A stretch of DNA of 64,000 bases from Paenibacillus cremeus (GCF_007786445.1 NZ_VNJI01000001.1:124001-188000); one strand, 5' to 3'. Counted from the first letter of the stretch, positions 17,507 to 26,796 are shown. Translations and numbers: made by a program. Notes: generated by a model not told the origin, from the sequence alone.

Positions 17507-18403
17507 ATGATCCTATGTACGATGACCACGGCCGGCCATTTATACCGTGCTAAGGTGATGGCCCAATCTGCCAAGCGTCACCACCCCCAAGCCAGAGTCG
17601 TTGTATGTTTGGTTGAGGCTCAAATGCACTCCGCAGCCGCAAGCGACTACTTCGACCAGGTTGTGCTTGCCGGGGAGCTTGGTATTCCCCGCTTTAGGCA
17701 GCTCGTCGGCAGCCGTAATGTCCACGAAGCCTCGTTTGTATTAAAAGGCCACTTCCTGAAGTATTTATTGCGCACTTATCCTGAGGAAAACCAATTCATC
17801 TTTTTAGATACGGATACGCTGGTACTGAGCGCCTTCGATGAGATCGAGGAGGTACTGCAGACACACGCTGTCGTGTTGACCCCTCATGAGCTCTTCGACC
17901 AAAAGAAAGTGTACCTGTTTCACGGCATTTTTAACATTGGATTTATTGCCCTGAACCGATCAGAGGAAGCCGCCCGGTTTTTGGAGTGGTGGACGGCGAG
18001 GGGAGACCGGTATTGCTATGACCGGTACTTGTCGGGGGGGATATTCTTTGAGCAAAATTGGCTGAACCTCGCCCCCGCTTATTTTCAGGTCCACATCCTG
18101 CGGCATCCGGGCTATAATGTGGCCTTCTGGAATTTTGGGGAACGGGGACGGTCGATCGTGCGAGCCGGCGACGGGAGATATTACGCGAATGATGTGCCGA
18201 TCCGATTTTTTCATTTCTCCAAATTATCGGGTGCGCTGGTGAAGGCCATAAAGAGACACACGCTAAGAGGAAATCGGGCATTGTCCATTCTGCGCAGCGC
18301 CTATATCAGGGAATTAAACGCAATGGGGAGAAAGGGCGCAGCCAGGTTTCGTTGGAGCTTTGGTAAATCCAGAACCGGCAGAAGAAAAGCTGCCGGCCGG
18401 TAG
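17507..18403 (+). CDS. GT-A-fold glycosyltransferase-like protein, paralogue 2
   Basis: 298 residues, closely similar to the N-terminal half of the protein at 14467: ILCTMTTAGHLYRAKVMAQ, RNVHEASFVLKGH, FLDTDTLVLSAF (DxD), YLFHGIFNIGF, GYNVAFWNFGERGRS. It probably transfers a sugar from a nucleotide donor. A short basic tail (GKSRTGRRKAAGR) ends the protein. ATG follows GAGGAGAGG by six bases. The pair 17507/18427 looks like a duplicate of 14467/16558. Confidence 0.78.
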   Translation: MILCTMTTAGHLYRAKVMAQSAKRHHPQARVVVCLVEAQMHSAAASDYFDQVVLAGELGIPRFRQLVGSRNVHEASFVLKGHFLKYLLRTYPEENQFIFLDTDTLVLSAFDEIEEVLQTHAVVLTPHELFDQKKVYLFHGIFNIGFIALNRSEEAARFLEWWTARGDRYCYDRYLSGGIFFEQNWLNLAPAYFQVHILRHPGYNVAFWNFGERGRSIVRAGDGRYYANDVPIRFFHFSKLSGALVKAIKRHTLRGNRALSILRSAYIRELNAMGRKGAARFRWSFGKSRTGRRKAAGR

Positions 18404-18426
18404 ACTTCCGGTAAGGGGCGTTCAGC

Positions 18427-19332
18427 ATGTATGGATTCGGTGAAACGAGCGATAAGCGGTATTTGGTCATCGCCAACGTCGGGGACGATTCCCTTCATCA
18501 TGAATGGCTGGTGCCGGGAGAGCACAAAAATTTCGACTTGTGCCTATGGTATTTCGGCCAACAGCCGGGACGCTATGAGACGGAATGCGACTATTACTTT
18601 GCTGCTCCGGGATACAAATACCCCACTTTAAAGCGATTGGTGGAGTCGTATGGAGAGCAAATATTCCGCTATGACGCGATCTGGCTTCCAGATGAAGATA
18701 TCAGCGCAAGCGCAACGACGATCAACCGCATGTTCGAGCTTTTTCGAGAGCAGGGCTTTCAACTGGCTCAGCCGGCTTTGACCCGGGACTCGTATTATTC
18801 CCACCAGGTCACAGTCGTCAATGAAGCTTACCGCTTTCGCTACAGCCACTTTGTGGAGGTCATGGCTCCGATCTTTTCAAGAGAGTCGTTTATGCTATGC
18901 TGGCCGTCGTTTGACTGGTGCGAATCGGGCTGGGGTCTCGACCTGATCTGGCCCATGGTGATCAGCCATCCTCACCGGATGATCGGAGTGCTCGATGAAA
19001 CCCCGGTTAGACACACCAGACCGATTGGTGGCGGAATGCTGTATAAGAAGCTGGCCCGGTCGCCGGTGGAGGAAATGAACGAGCTCTCCCGGCGGTTCGG
19101 CTTTGCGATTTCCACTTATGGGCTGCCCCATTATGACGGCGTTCCGAGCGGGCTTCCTGCGGCGGCTCCGGCGGGTGGGCCAAGTCGCAAACGCAGGAGG
19201 AAGGGAAAGAAGATCCGTAAGAACCTAAGAAGGAAATACCCACGCCTCCTTCGTAATGGAAAAGCCAAGGCTAGAAAGGGCCGCCGGAAGCGGCGCAAAC
19301 GTGAGCTTAAACGAAAGGAGTGGAGAGGGTGA
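18427..19332 (+). CDS. DUF707-family protein, paralogue 2
   Basis: 301 residues, clearly paralogous to the protein at 16558: YLVIANVGDDSLHHEWL, KNFDLCLWYFG, AIWLPDEDISASA, FQLAQPALT, FVEVMAPIFSRES, ETPVRHTRPIGGGMLY. The 50-residue C-terminus is almost purely Arg/Lys/Gly. Its stop overlaps the next start (GTGA), so the next gene is translationally coupled. Function of the family is not established. Confidence 0.75.
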   Translation: MYGFGETSDKRYLVIANVGDDSLHHEWLVPGEHKNFDLCLWYFGQQPGRYETECDYYFAAPGYKYPTLKRLVESYGEQIFRYDAIWLPDEDISASATTINRMFELFREQGFQLAQPALTRDSYYSHQVTVVNEAYRFRYSHFVEVMAPIFSRESFMLCWPSFDWCESGWGLDLIWPMVISHPHRMIGVLDETPVRHTRPIGGGMLYKKLARSPVEEMNELSRRFGFAISTYGLPHYDGVPSGLPAAAPAGGPSRKRRRKGKKIRKNLRRKYPRLLRNGKAKARKGRRKRRKRELKRKEWRG

Positions 19333-20642
19333 AGCGCAGAGCAAGACGGCGAGCCGGGAAAGTCCTCCGTCCCCGTTCACGCAAAAAAAACAAATTTTTG
19401 GGCAGTGGGAAGAAGGTTCGGCGCCGGTTAGCCAGAGGGATCTCCAGAAGACGGCCTATGAGGGCAAAGAAGGGTCAACATCGCCCGCGCTTGCGGTTGA
19501 TCCGGAGAGCTCGAAGACGGGGGCTGCGAGAGGAAAATCCCATGGGCATCCATCCGCCAAAGGGGCACTACGAGCTCGCCAGAGATTGTATCGCCCGACT
19601 GGAAAAGCGCCGATTTCACGAGTTTTACAAGGAATTTTATACGGGAGAGCTGCTGTCCTGCACCGAAGCGAAAACATGGAACCAACCACTGCAAAGCCAA
19701 TTCCAGGCCGTCTCTATCCCTCAGCCGCCTAGCTTTACCGCAGTCGTTCGAAAGGGCCGGGTCTGGGGCGGGGGAGGAGCGATTGTCGCGCGGGATAACC
19801 GCCTAATCTCCGATGTCTCGATCGAATGGGACGGCGATTTGAAAATGGGCAGAGACCATCCCATTTTTAAAGCGTGGTCGCCTTATCCGCTGGTCACGAC
19901 GAACGAAACGATCGGCGTGCTGGCCTTCTGCGGAAGCAACAATTATTTTCACTGGATGTACGATGTGCTGCCCCGGCTTGATTTGCTCCAGCGAACCGGC
20001 GTCTCCATCGACCGGTATTTGATCAAGCATTGCGATGCCCCGTATCAAACGGAAACGCTTGCGGCGCTGGGCATACCCAAGGAAAAGCTGCTGCCGGTTC
20101 ACGATGAAACCCATCTGAAGGCCAGGAGGCTCGTCGTTCCTTCCTCCAATGTGAAGCAGGGCTATGCGCGATGGAGCTGCGACTATTTGCGCCATGCGCT
20201 GTTACCGCATGGCAGCACGGCGAATATCGAAACCTTTGAGCGCATTTACGTCAGCAGGGCAAGCTCTCAGTACCGAAGGGTTACTAACGAGCAGGAGCTC
20301 TGCGAGCTGCTTTCCCAGCACGGCTTCAGGACGATTCAGCTGGAGACGTTGACGGTTGCCGAACAAATTCGGCTGTTCGCTGTGGCCAAAGCGATTGTCT
20401 CGCCTCACGGCGCGGGACTGACGAACCTGACGTTTTGCAGTCCGGGCACGAAGGTGATTGAGCTGTTTTCGCCCGATTATGCCCCCAGCTTATATTGGCT
20501 CATTAGCAACCATGTGAATCTGGATTATTATTGTTTGTTCAGCGATCAGTTTGAGCCGGGGCCTGCATGGGCCGGAGCATCCAATCTCACCGTCGACGTG
20601 GCGAAATTGACAGAGCTGCTGCGATTTGCGGGCATCATTTAA
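19329..20642 (+). CDS. GT61-family glycosyltransferase with basic N-terminal extension
   Basis: 437 residues. The first 80 are Arg/Lys-rich (KRRARRRAGKVLRPRSRKK). The rest is a GT61/DUF563 transferase: NYFHWMYDVLPRLDLL, YQTETLAALGIPKEKLL, ERIYVSRASSQYRRV, and AIVSPHGAGLTNLTFCSPGTKVIELF. Family members add xylose, arabinose or GlcNAc in eukaryotes, so transfer of the xylose made by the uxs pathway is a reasonable guess. GTG 19329 has AAAGGAG eight bases upstream and overlaps the previous stop. A homologue lies on the other strand at 23773. Confidence 0.85.
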   Translation: MKRRARRRAGKVLRPRSRKKNKFLGSGKKVRRRLARGISRRRPMRAKKGQHRPRLRLIRRARRRGLREENPMGIHPPKGHYELARDCIARLEKRRFHEFYKEFYTGELLSCTEAKTWNQPLQSQFQAVSIPQPPSFTAVVRKGRVWGGGGAIVARDNRLISDVSIEWDGDLKMGRDHPIFKAWSPYPLVTTNETIGVLAFCGSNNYFHWMYDVLPRLDLLQRTGVSIDRYLIKHCDAPYQTETLAALGIPKEKLLPVHDETHLKARRLVVPSSNVKQGYARWSCDYLRHALLPHGSTANIETFERIYVSRASSQYRRVTNEQELCELLSQHGFRTIQLETLTVAEQIRLFAVAKAIVSPHGAGLTNLTFCSPGTKVIELFSPDYAPSLYWLISNHVNLDYYCLFSDQFEPGPAWAGASNLTVDVAKLTELLRFAGII

Positions 20643-20691
20643 GGGAATTGCGCTCATGATGTAATTTAAACAGCAGGCAGGGAGGTTTAAA

Positions 20692-22791
20692 ATGTTAAAG
20701 AGAAGCAAGAAGCGGGGGGTGACTCCTCCTAAACGCTGGGCTGCTTCGGGAAAAGGCATCCAAGCGAAAAGAAAGGGATTAGGAATGGGTTCGAGAAAAG
20801 GTCCTTTCGTTCGTAAACGTCTGCTGAAGGGGCCGTTAGTCCGGAGAGGTCGGTACCGGAGGCTGGTGTTGCCCTACGCAGAAACGCCGCTCGTCAGCAT
20901 CGTCATCCCGGCCCACAACCAATGGAGGTACACATACGCTTGTTTAAAGTCGATTCAAAGGTGGACCCATGACATTCCGTATGAAATCGTCATCGCTGAC
21001 GACGTCTCTACGGATCAGACGAGATTTACGCCCCGTTGGACGCACAATATTGTACACGTTCGGAATCGAACGAAACACGGGTTTGTGCTTAACTGCAACC
21101 GGGCGGCCGGAAGAGCGCGGGGAAAATATATTTTCTTTCTCAACAATGATACGAGGGTGACGGATGGTTGGTTGACAAACTTGACCCATCTCATGGAGGG
21201 CGATCCCCAGATTGGGATGGCGGGAAGCAAATTTGTATACCCAAGCGGCAAGCTCCAGGAGGCCGGGGGGATTGTATTCGTCGACGGAAGCGCATGGAAC
21301 TACGGACGATTGGATGATCCGGAGCAGGCGCCATACAGCTACCTGAAGGAAGTCGACTACGTGTCCGGCGCCGGAATCCTGATCCGCGCTGATTTGTGGA
21401 GGGAGATCGGCGGGTTTGACAGAAGGTATAGACCAGCCTATTACGAGGATGTCGACCTGGCGTTCGAGGTCCGTAGACGCGGATTTAAGGTGGTGTATCA
21501 GCCGCTCTCCAAAATTGTGCATTTTGAGGGCGTTTCGCAAGGGAAAACCGTCGTTTCCGGCATTAAGCGGTACCAGCTCCGCAATCGAAGGAAGTTTTAT
21601 CGGAAGTGGGCGGATATCCTGCAAAGGGATCATTTTGAGCGGGGAAATAGTCTCTTTTTGGCCCGGGATCGGGGAAAGCATAAAAAAACGCTGCTGGTCA
21701 TCGACAATTCCATGCCTACGTTCGATAAGGATACCGGATCCAGAAGCTTGTATCAATATTTAAAGCTTTTTCTGGCCATGGGGCTGAATGTGAAGTTTAT
21801 TTCGGCCAGCTGCTACCATATTGAGCCCTACACAACCGTGATTCAGCAAATGGGCATTGAGGTCGTATCCGTTCGATCGAATAAAGAGCGGCTGCACAGG
21901 TGGGTCAAGGAGAACGGGGCCCATCTGCACTATGTGTATTTGCTTCGTCCGGGGGTCGGCACCGAATACATCGATGTGATCCGGCAGTCTGCTCCTTCGG
22001 CCAAAGTGATCTATAACGGCGTCGATTTTCACTTTCTTCGGGAATCCAGACGGTATGAATTCGATCGGAATCCCGCCACGCTGCAATATGCCATGCAGTT
22101 AAAGCAAGAGGAGTTTGCGTTGTTCGCGAAGAGCGATGTCGTATATACCGTCAGCGAGTATGAGAGGGAAATTTTAAGCCACGAAATGCCGGAAAAGAGA
22201 ACCGTCGTCATCCCCACCTATATTTACGATCAGCAGTTTCCTATAGGCATCGAGCGCTCCTTTGAAGAGCGTAATACGATTACGTTCGTGGGCGGATTTT
22301 CCCATCTTCCTAATGTCGACGGGGCCTTGTGGTTCGCAACCGAAATTTTCCCCAAAATTAGAGAAAAGCTTCCGGACACCGTGCTCAATCTGATCGGCAA
22401 TAATCCGCCGCCGGAAATCGCCGGCTTGCAGTCAGCCAACATCCATGTCAAGGGCTTTGTTCCCGACGATGTGCTGGAGCATTACTACGCGAGCTCCAGG
22501 GTCGTCGTGGTTCCGTTGCGGTATGGGGCTGGTGTCAAAGGGAAAATTATCGAAGCCGTAGCGCACGGCATCCCGGTCGTGACAACGCAGGTCGGAGCGG
22601 AAGGGATTGTGGACGCCGACGGCATTATGCGGATCGCCAACACTGCAGAGGAGTTTGCGACGAAAGTTGTCGAGCTGTACCATTACGAAGCCATCTGGCA
22701 TTCGATCCGGGAACGCCAAATTGGCTATGCCCAAAATTATTTAACATCGCACCACGCAAGGCTAATTATTGAGCAGGACATTCGTCCCTAG
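20692..22791 (+). CDS. two-domain glycosyltransferase (GT2 plus GT4-like)
   Basis: 699 residues. A basic N-terminal stretch (1-58, for example SRKGPFVRKRLLKG) precedes a GT2 domain at about 60-310: VSIVIPAHNQWRYTYACL, NNDTRVTDGWL (DxD), GAGILIRADLWREIGGFDRRY, YYEDVDLAFEVRRRG. The second half (about 325-699) is GT-B-like: TFVGGFSHLPNVDG, LNLIGNNPPPEI, VVPLRYGAGVKGKIIEAV. It probably extends a glycan by two residues. ATG behind GGGAGG. Rhamnosyltransferases are often GT2, but the donor cannot be read from sequence. Confidence 0.85.
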   Translation: MLKRSKKRGVTPPKRWAASGKGIQAKRKGLGMGSRKGPFVRKRLLKGPLVRRGRYRRLVLPYAETPLVSIVIPAHNQWRYTYACLKSIQRWTHDIPYEIVIADDVSTDQTRFTPRWTHNIVHVRNRTKHGFVLNCNRAAGRARGKYIFFLNNDTRVTDGWLTNLTHLMEGDPQIGMAGSKFVYPSGKLQEAGGIVFVDGSAWNYGRLDDPEQAPYSYLKEVDYVSGAGILIRADLWREIGGFDRRYRPAYYEDVDLAFEVRRRGFKVVYQPLSKIVHFEGVSQGKTVVSGIKRYQLRNRRKFYRKWADILQRDHFERGNSLFLARDRGKHKKTLLVIDNSMPTFDKDTGSRSLYQYLKLFLAMGLNVKFISASCYHIEPYTTVIQQMGIEVVSVRSNKERLHRWVKENGAHLHYVYLLRPGVGTEYIDVIRQSAPSAKVIYNGVDFHFLRESRRYEFDRNPATLQYAMQLKQEEFALFAKSDVVYTVSEYEREILSHEMPEKRTVVIPTYIYDQQFPIGIERSFEERNTITFVGGFSHLPNVDGALWFATEIFPKIREKLPDTVLNLIGNNPPPEIAGLQSANIHVKGFVPDDVLEHYYASSRVVVVPLRYGAGVKGKIIEAVAHGIPVVTTQVGAEGIVDADGIMRIANTAEEFATKVVELYHYEAIWHSIRERQIGYAQNYLTSHHARLIIEQDIRP

Positions 22792-22806
22792 AACGGGGGA
22801 AGAGCG

Positions 22807-23664
22807 TTGGACTCCACGAAGAATAATTTTAGAGATCCCTACACCATCATTAAACAGTTCAATCAGAAGCTAGCAGCCAGAAAATATCACCCCATCCATC
22901 TCGAGATTGTGCAATCGGAGCAAAATCAGATTCATTTTACCGGCGAGCGGCTCGTTATTAATCAGGAAGTCAAGCAATCGTGGCTGCACGTGCTGGTGGA
23001 GCATCTGTCCCGCTATGAGCTGGCCTGCGAATTCGTGAAGGGCGCGCGGGTGCTGGATGCGGCTTGCGGTACGGGCTACGGGACCAAAATGCTCGACGAG
23101 GCCGGTGCGAAAGAAGTGATCGGGGTCGACATCTCGACAGAAACCATCGGGCATGCCAAAGCCGGTTATACAGGCAGGAACACCCAATATATGGTCGGGG
23201 ATATTCTCCAGCTGCCGTTTAAAGACCGGACTTTTGACGTCATCGTGTCATTTGAAACGATCGAGCATGTTCCGGATGGGTCGGCCTGGATCCGGGAGGC
23301 TTCAAGGATGCTTACCAACAATGGGCTGTTTCTGGTCTCCACTCCCAATCGGTACGTCAGCAATCCGGGGGTCTACTATCAAGAACGCGCGTCCTACAAT
23401 CAATTCCATTGTTTCGAATATTCCATCATTGAATTTATGGGCGAATTATTGAAGAGCTTCGATATTCTGGAGCTGTACGGTCATCCGACGATCTACGATG
23501 ATGATTCGCCTCTGGTCAGCATGGTAAGAGCGGCCCGGCAGCTGCAGGTAGATTATCGGCTGGACCCAGCCGTTAAGGTCAGAGGGAACAACCTTGTCCC
23601 TCTGGGGGCAGTGAAGGATGCTCAACCGGAATATGTGTTGGCCGTGTGCAGGAAAAAAAAGTAA
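22807..23664 (+). CDS. class I SAM-dependent methyltransferase
   Basis: 285 residues. Motif I VLDAACGTGYGTKML, the acidic motif EVIGVDIS, and VSFETIEHVPDGSAWIREASRML place it among Methyltransf_11-type enzymes. In a glycan cluster the likely target is a sugar hydroxyl, capping or decorating the chain, but a lipid or protein target is not excluded. TTG start follows GGGGGAAG. It ends the plus-strand array and is followed by a strong bidirectional terminator. Confidence 0.82.
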   Translation: MDSTKNNFRDPYTIIKQFNQKLAARKYHPIHLEIVQSEQNQIHFTGERLVINQEVKQSWLHVLVEHLSRYELACEFVKGARVLDAACGTGYGTKMLDEAGAKEVIGVDISTETIGHAKAGYTGRNTQYMVGDILQLPFKDRTFDVIVSFETIEHVPDGSAWIREASRMLTNNGLFLVSTPNRYVSNPGVYYQERASYNQFHCFEYSIIEFMGELLKSFDILELYGHPTIYDDDSPLVSMVRAARQLQVDYRLDPAVKVRGNNLVPLGAVKDAQPEYVLAVCRKKK

Positions 23665-23712
23665 CGCAGCGAACCGCTGACTCAGCAGCGGCAGAAGCCC
23701 GCGCGAATAAAG

Positions 23713-23756
23713 AAAGGCTCCGGAAAGAGGCACATGGGTGCCCTTCCGGAGCCTTT
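23713..23756. terminator. bidirectional terminator between convergent genes
   Basis: Perfect 13-bp stem AAAGGCTCCGGAA (23713-23725) with TTCCGGAGCCTTT (23744-23756); the loop holds a further GGCAC/GTGCC pair. T-rich on both strands. Confidence 0.9.
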
Positions 23757-23772
23757 GTTGCTTATGTCCCTT

Positions 23773-24981
23773 TTACATGCCCGCTAACCGCAGTGTATCT
23801 GCCAGGAGGGCGGGATTGATCCATACGTTAAGGTTGCCGCTATCGGCCCCGAACAAGTAATAATACGACAAATCCATGTATTGGCTGAATATCCAGTAGA
23901 GCGGGCTGACATACATATGGGAAAAAAGCTCGATGACCTTCGTGCCGGGATGGCAGAAAACAAGATTGCAGAGCGCTGCGCCGTGCGCCGCCACGATGGC
24001 GTCAGCGGAGGCGAACAGCTTGGCCTGCTCTGTTACCGGCATCGAATCCATAACGACATGCTGGAAGCCGAACCTCGCAAGGATCTGCATAATCTCATCC
24101 TCATTGGACACCTTTCGGAAGGGAGCGGTGGCTCGGCTGACATAGATTCGCTCACCTTTAGGAGTCTGGAACTGCTGGGGGAGAAAATGTCTTCGCAAAA
24201 ACTCGCACGGCCATTTCGGGAAGACGGAGCGGCCGGACCACGAGCCGACGACCAAATGCTTGACCTGCAGATGCATATGCGGATGGGCTTGAATTAACTG
24301 CTCATTTCGAATGCCTAAAGCATTTAGCGTTTCCAGCTGAAACGGGCGGGGAATCGAATTGACAACATATCGCTGAATGGGAATCGGACTGTGGCGGTAC
24401 AACTCCAGCCGGGGAAGCACATCATACATCCAGTGGAAATAATTTCCGCTGTCCCGGTAGGTTAGCACGCCGACCGGCTCGGTGGTGTACAGCACGGGGT
24501 CCAGGCGGGCTTCTTGAAACACCGGGTGCTTCCTTGGAGAGTCCAGGTAATCATCGGTCACATCCCATAAGAGCTTATTGTCAGCGCTGATGACCGCCCC
24601 GGAAGCCCCCCAGATCCGCCCCTCCGGAATAACGGATACAAAGCTGGGCAGCGTCGTCAGCTGCGGGGATGTAAATTCCCTATGCACGTAGCCGTCTACC
24701 GATCGTGGGGGCTTGAGCGGGTAGGTCTGGGAGGCATAGATGTGCTGGTAAAAAGGGCGAGGGGTTTGCGACTGCGTCCACTCCTCCGTCGTAAGACTGT
24801 ATCCGAACGGCGGCGGAACGTAAGCCTTCTTTCTTGATGCTGCCGCTTTGGTTCTCGTGGATAGACGGAAGCGGCGTTTTCGTCTGGCCCTGCGGCTGCG
24901 GGAGCTTCCACTGCGCGCTCCGAGGAGCGGTGTGCCCTTTCGGATACGGCGGAAGCGCAATCGTCTGGTTTTGACGGCCAC
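23773..24981 (-). CDS. GT61-family glycosyltransferase with basic N-terminal extension
   Basis: 402 residues, paralogous to the protein at 19329: NYFHWMYDVLPRLELY, QLETLNALGIRNEQL, GERIYVSRATAPFRKV, AIVAAHGAALCNLVFCHPGTKVIELF. The first 50 residues are Arg/Lys/Ser-rich (RSRRARRKRRFRLSTRTK). GTG start nine bases after AGAGGAG. It is downstream of the methyltransferase gene at 25000-25599, 18 nt apart, so the two probably form an operon transcribed against the main array. Confidence 0.85.
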   Translation of the reverse strand: MAVKTRRLRFRRIRKGTPLLGARSGSSRSRRARRKRRFRLSTRTKAAASRKKAYVPPPFGYSLTTEEWTQSQTPRPFYQHIYASQTYPLKPPRSVDGYVHREFTSPQLTTLPSFVSVIPEGRIWGASGAVISADNKLLWDVTDDYLDSPRKHPVFQEARLDPVLYTTEPVGVLTYRDSGNYFHWMYDVLPRLELYRHSPIPIQRYVVNSIPRPFQLETLNALGIRNEQLIQAHPHMHLQVKHLVVGSWSGRSVFPKWPCEFLRRHFLPQQFQTPKGERIYVSRATAPFRKVSNEDEIMQILARFGFQHVVMDSMPVTEQAKLFASADAIVAAHGAALCNLVFCHPGTKVIELFSHMYVSPLYWIFSQYMDLSYYYLFGADSGNLNVWINPALLADTLRLAGM

Positions 24982-24999
24982 GTTTGAACAACTCCTCTC

Positions 25000-25599
25000 T
25001 TAATCCTTACGCTCCAGCAGTACCGCTCCTCGTAAATCGTTCGCCGCAAATGGATTGGCAGCTTGAACATAGCGGGGATGCGCCGCCAAGATGGCAGCTA
25101 CGACATGGGGAAGATCGGGCGCGCCGGGAAAGGCGACGTCATCGATGGCAATATAAGGAACGCCAAGACGAATAGCGTGCATAATATCGCTATAGGCCGT
25201 ATCCCACTGGTGGCCGCCGTCAATCCAGGCGAACCCGATGCCTTGCTGATGAAAACGAAGGAGCGTTTGTCTCGTATCTCCGAGCTGGAGGTGAATGCGT
25301 ACATTCGATTGGCATTTGTTGAGGTAATCGACGCACGCTTTGGAGCGCGGATCGATATCAAACGTGTATAGATCGACATCCTTAATCAGATGGGACAGCA
25401 AAAAGGAGAAAAACCCTTTGTTGGTACCCGTTTCTAGAATTTTTTTCGGTTTGGCCAGGCTAAGAGCATACTGAAGAAAGTGAATTTGAGCTTCCGAGGT
25501 TTGCGGCTCAGAATGCAGCAAGTTTCCTTCGATGCTGTTGTGAAGCGTGTTCAAATGGGCAACGACAGGGTGAGCTTTTAAATAATCGGCCATGCTCAT
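25000..25599 (-). CDS. class I SAM-dependent methyltransferase (Methyltransf_24 type)
   Basis: 199 residues. ILETGTNKGFFSFLLSHL is motif I; LYTFDIDPRSK and FAWIDGGHQWDTAYSDI (Asp-Gly-Gly-His) are typical of the Methyltransf_24 / cephalosporin-hydroxylase-like group, which includes sugar O-methyltransferases. The ATG at 25599 is preceded by AGGAGGA at eight bases; a longer frame to 25656 has no site. First gene of a two-gene minus-strand operon with the GT61 gene. The substrate is probably a glycan, by context only. Confidence 0.8.
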   Translation of the reverse strand: MSMADYLKAHPVVAHLNTLHNSIEGNLLHSEPQTSEAQIHFLQYALSLAKPKKILETGTNKGFFSFLLSHLIKDVDLYTFDIDPRSKACVDYLNKCQSNVRIHLQLGDTRQTLLRFHQQGIGFAWIDGGHQWDTAYSDIMHAIRLGVPYIAIDDVAFPGAPDLPHVVAAILAAHPRYVQAANPFAANDLRGAVLLERKD

Positions 25600-25794
25600 A
25601 TAGTAAATCCTCCTATCTCGTAACTTGCTTTTTTTATTAGTAACATAGTATGTCATTGGCTAGGAACTTCGGAATAAACGAATTCATTAATTCTAATTAG
25701 CGGGAGAAGATTTGGACGCACTGCGGAGAGGAGGGGGACAAGCCGATTTTTACGAAAATAGGTGGATGCTCGGTTGGACGCAAACGTGCGCCGG

Positions 25795-25803
25795 CATACT
25801 ATA
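25795..25803 (+). promoter_or_regulatory. sigma-K-like -10 ahead of the GDP-sugar genes
   Basis: CATACTATA matches CATANNNTA and lies within a small inverted repeat GGCAT/ATGCC. I see no convincing -35 at the right distance, and CATACTAT is also one base off a sigma-E -10. Confidence 0.3.
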
Positions 25804-25848
25804 TGCCAAGGCGGGATGCTTCTGAATTTCAAATGAGGTGAGAGCAGG

Positions 25849-26796
25849 ATGAAGGCTTTGATTACGGGGATTTCCGGGTTTGCCGGCAGCCATATGGCCG
25901 AATATCTCCTTCAAAACAACGTAGAGGTGGCGGGGACGATCCGTCAAGGAAGCCAGATGCATCACCTTATGCATTTAAGCGGGCTTCAGCTCGTAGATTG
26001 CGATCTGCGAGATTCGGCGGCTGTAGCGGCAGTGGTAGAAAGCACGTGGCCAGATATCATCTTTCACCTTGCCGCCCAGAGCTACGTCCCCGTTTCTTGG
26101 AAGTCCCCTCTGGAGACGCTCTATAACAACATAGCCGGACAGTTGAATTTGTTCGAGGCTATACGGCATCTGCAGCTGCCATGTAAACTATTGCTCGCCT
26201 GCTCGAGCGAAGAATACGGCCAAGTAGCTCCGCACGAAGTGCCGATCAAGGAGACGCATACGCTGCGGCCCTTGAGTCCTTATGCCGTCAGCAAAGTGGC
26301 GCAGGAGCATTTGGGTTATCAATATTATAAAAATTACGGGATGCACGTCGTAGTGGCACGTACGTTCAATCATACCGGACCGCGTGGCGGGGAGCACTTT
26401 GTCCTGTCCAATTTTGCCAAACAGATTGCGGATATTGAGAAGGGAAAGCAGCCTCCGGTGCTGTGGGTGGGCAATTTACAGGCCAAGCGTGATTTCACCG
26501 ATGTGCGGGATGTGGTTCGCGCTTACTGGCTCGCGCTTGACAAGGCGGTTCCCGGAGAAGCGTACAATATCGCCTCAGGCACCTGCCACAGCATAGAAGA
26601 AATGCTGCGTATACTGCTGTCGTTTAGTGCGGTAAGCATTGAAGTAAAGCCAGATCCGTCACGTCTTCGTCCATCCGATGTACCGATGGTGATCGGCGAT
26701 TATACGAAATTTCATCAAGCTGCCGGCTGGAAGCCGGAAATTCCATTGCAGCAAACGCTGAAGGATTTGCTTGAGTACTGGCGGACGCAGCCGTAG
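25849..26796 (+). CDS. rmd: GDP-4-dehydro-6-deoxy-D-mannose reductase (Rmd)
   Basis: 315 residues. It reduces the Gmd product to GDP-D-rhamnose. TGISGFAGSHMAEYL is the NAD(P) loop, YAVSK at 145-149 the catalytic pair, and the C-terminal RLRPSDVPMVIGDYTKFHQA and GWKPEIPLQQTL are what I expect of Rmd rather than of fucose synthase (Fcl), which is a different branch. RTFNHTGPRGGEHFVLSNFA supports the Gmd/Rmd group. ATG after GAGGTGAGAGCAGG. It is separated from gmd by 134 nt, so it may have its own transcript. Confidence 0.82.
   Translation: MKALITGISGFAGSHMAEYLLQNNVEVAGTIRQGSQMHHLMHLSGLQLVDCDLRDSAAVAAVVESTWPDIIFHLAAQSYVPVSWKSPLETLYNNIAGQLNLFEAIRHLQLPCKLLLACSSEEYGQVAPHEVPIKETHTLRPLSPYAVSKVAQEHLGYQYYKNYGMHVVVARTFNHTGPRGGEHFVLSNFAKQIADIEKGKQPPVLWVGNLQAKRDFTDVRDVVRAYWLALDKAVPGEAYNIASGTCHSIEEMLRILLSFSAVSIEVKPDPSRLRPSDVPMVIGDYTKFHQAAGWKPEIPLQQTLKDLLEYWRTQP

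Noticed and set aside
19256..19732. Plus-strand frame overlapping the end of the DUF707 gene and the start of the GT61 gene
   Set aside because: No ribosome binding site, no recognisable family, and it overlaps two well supported genes.
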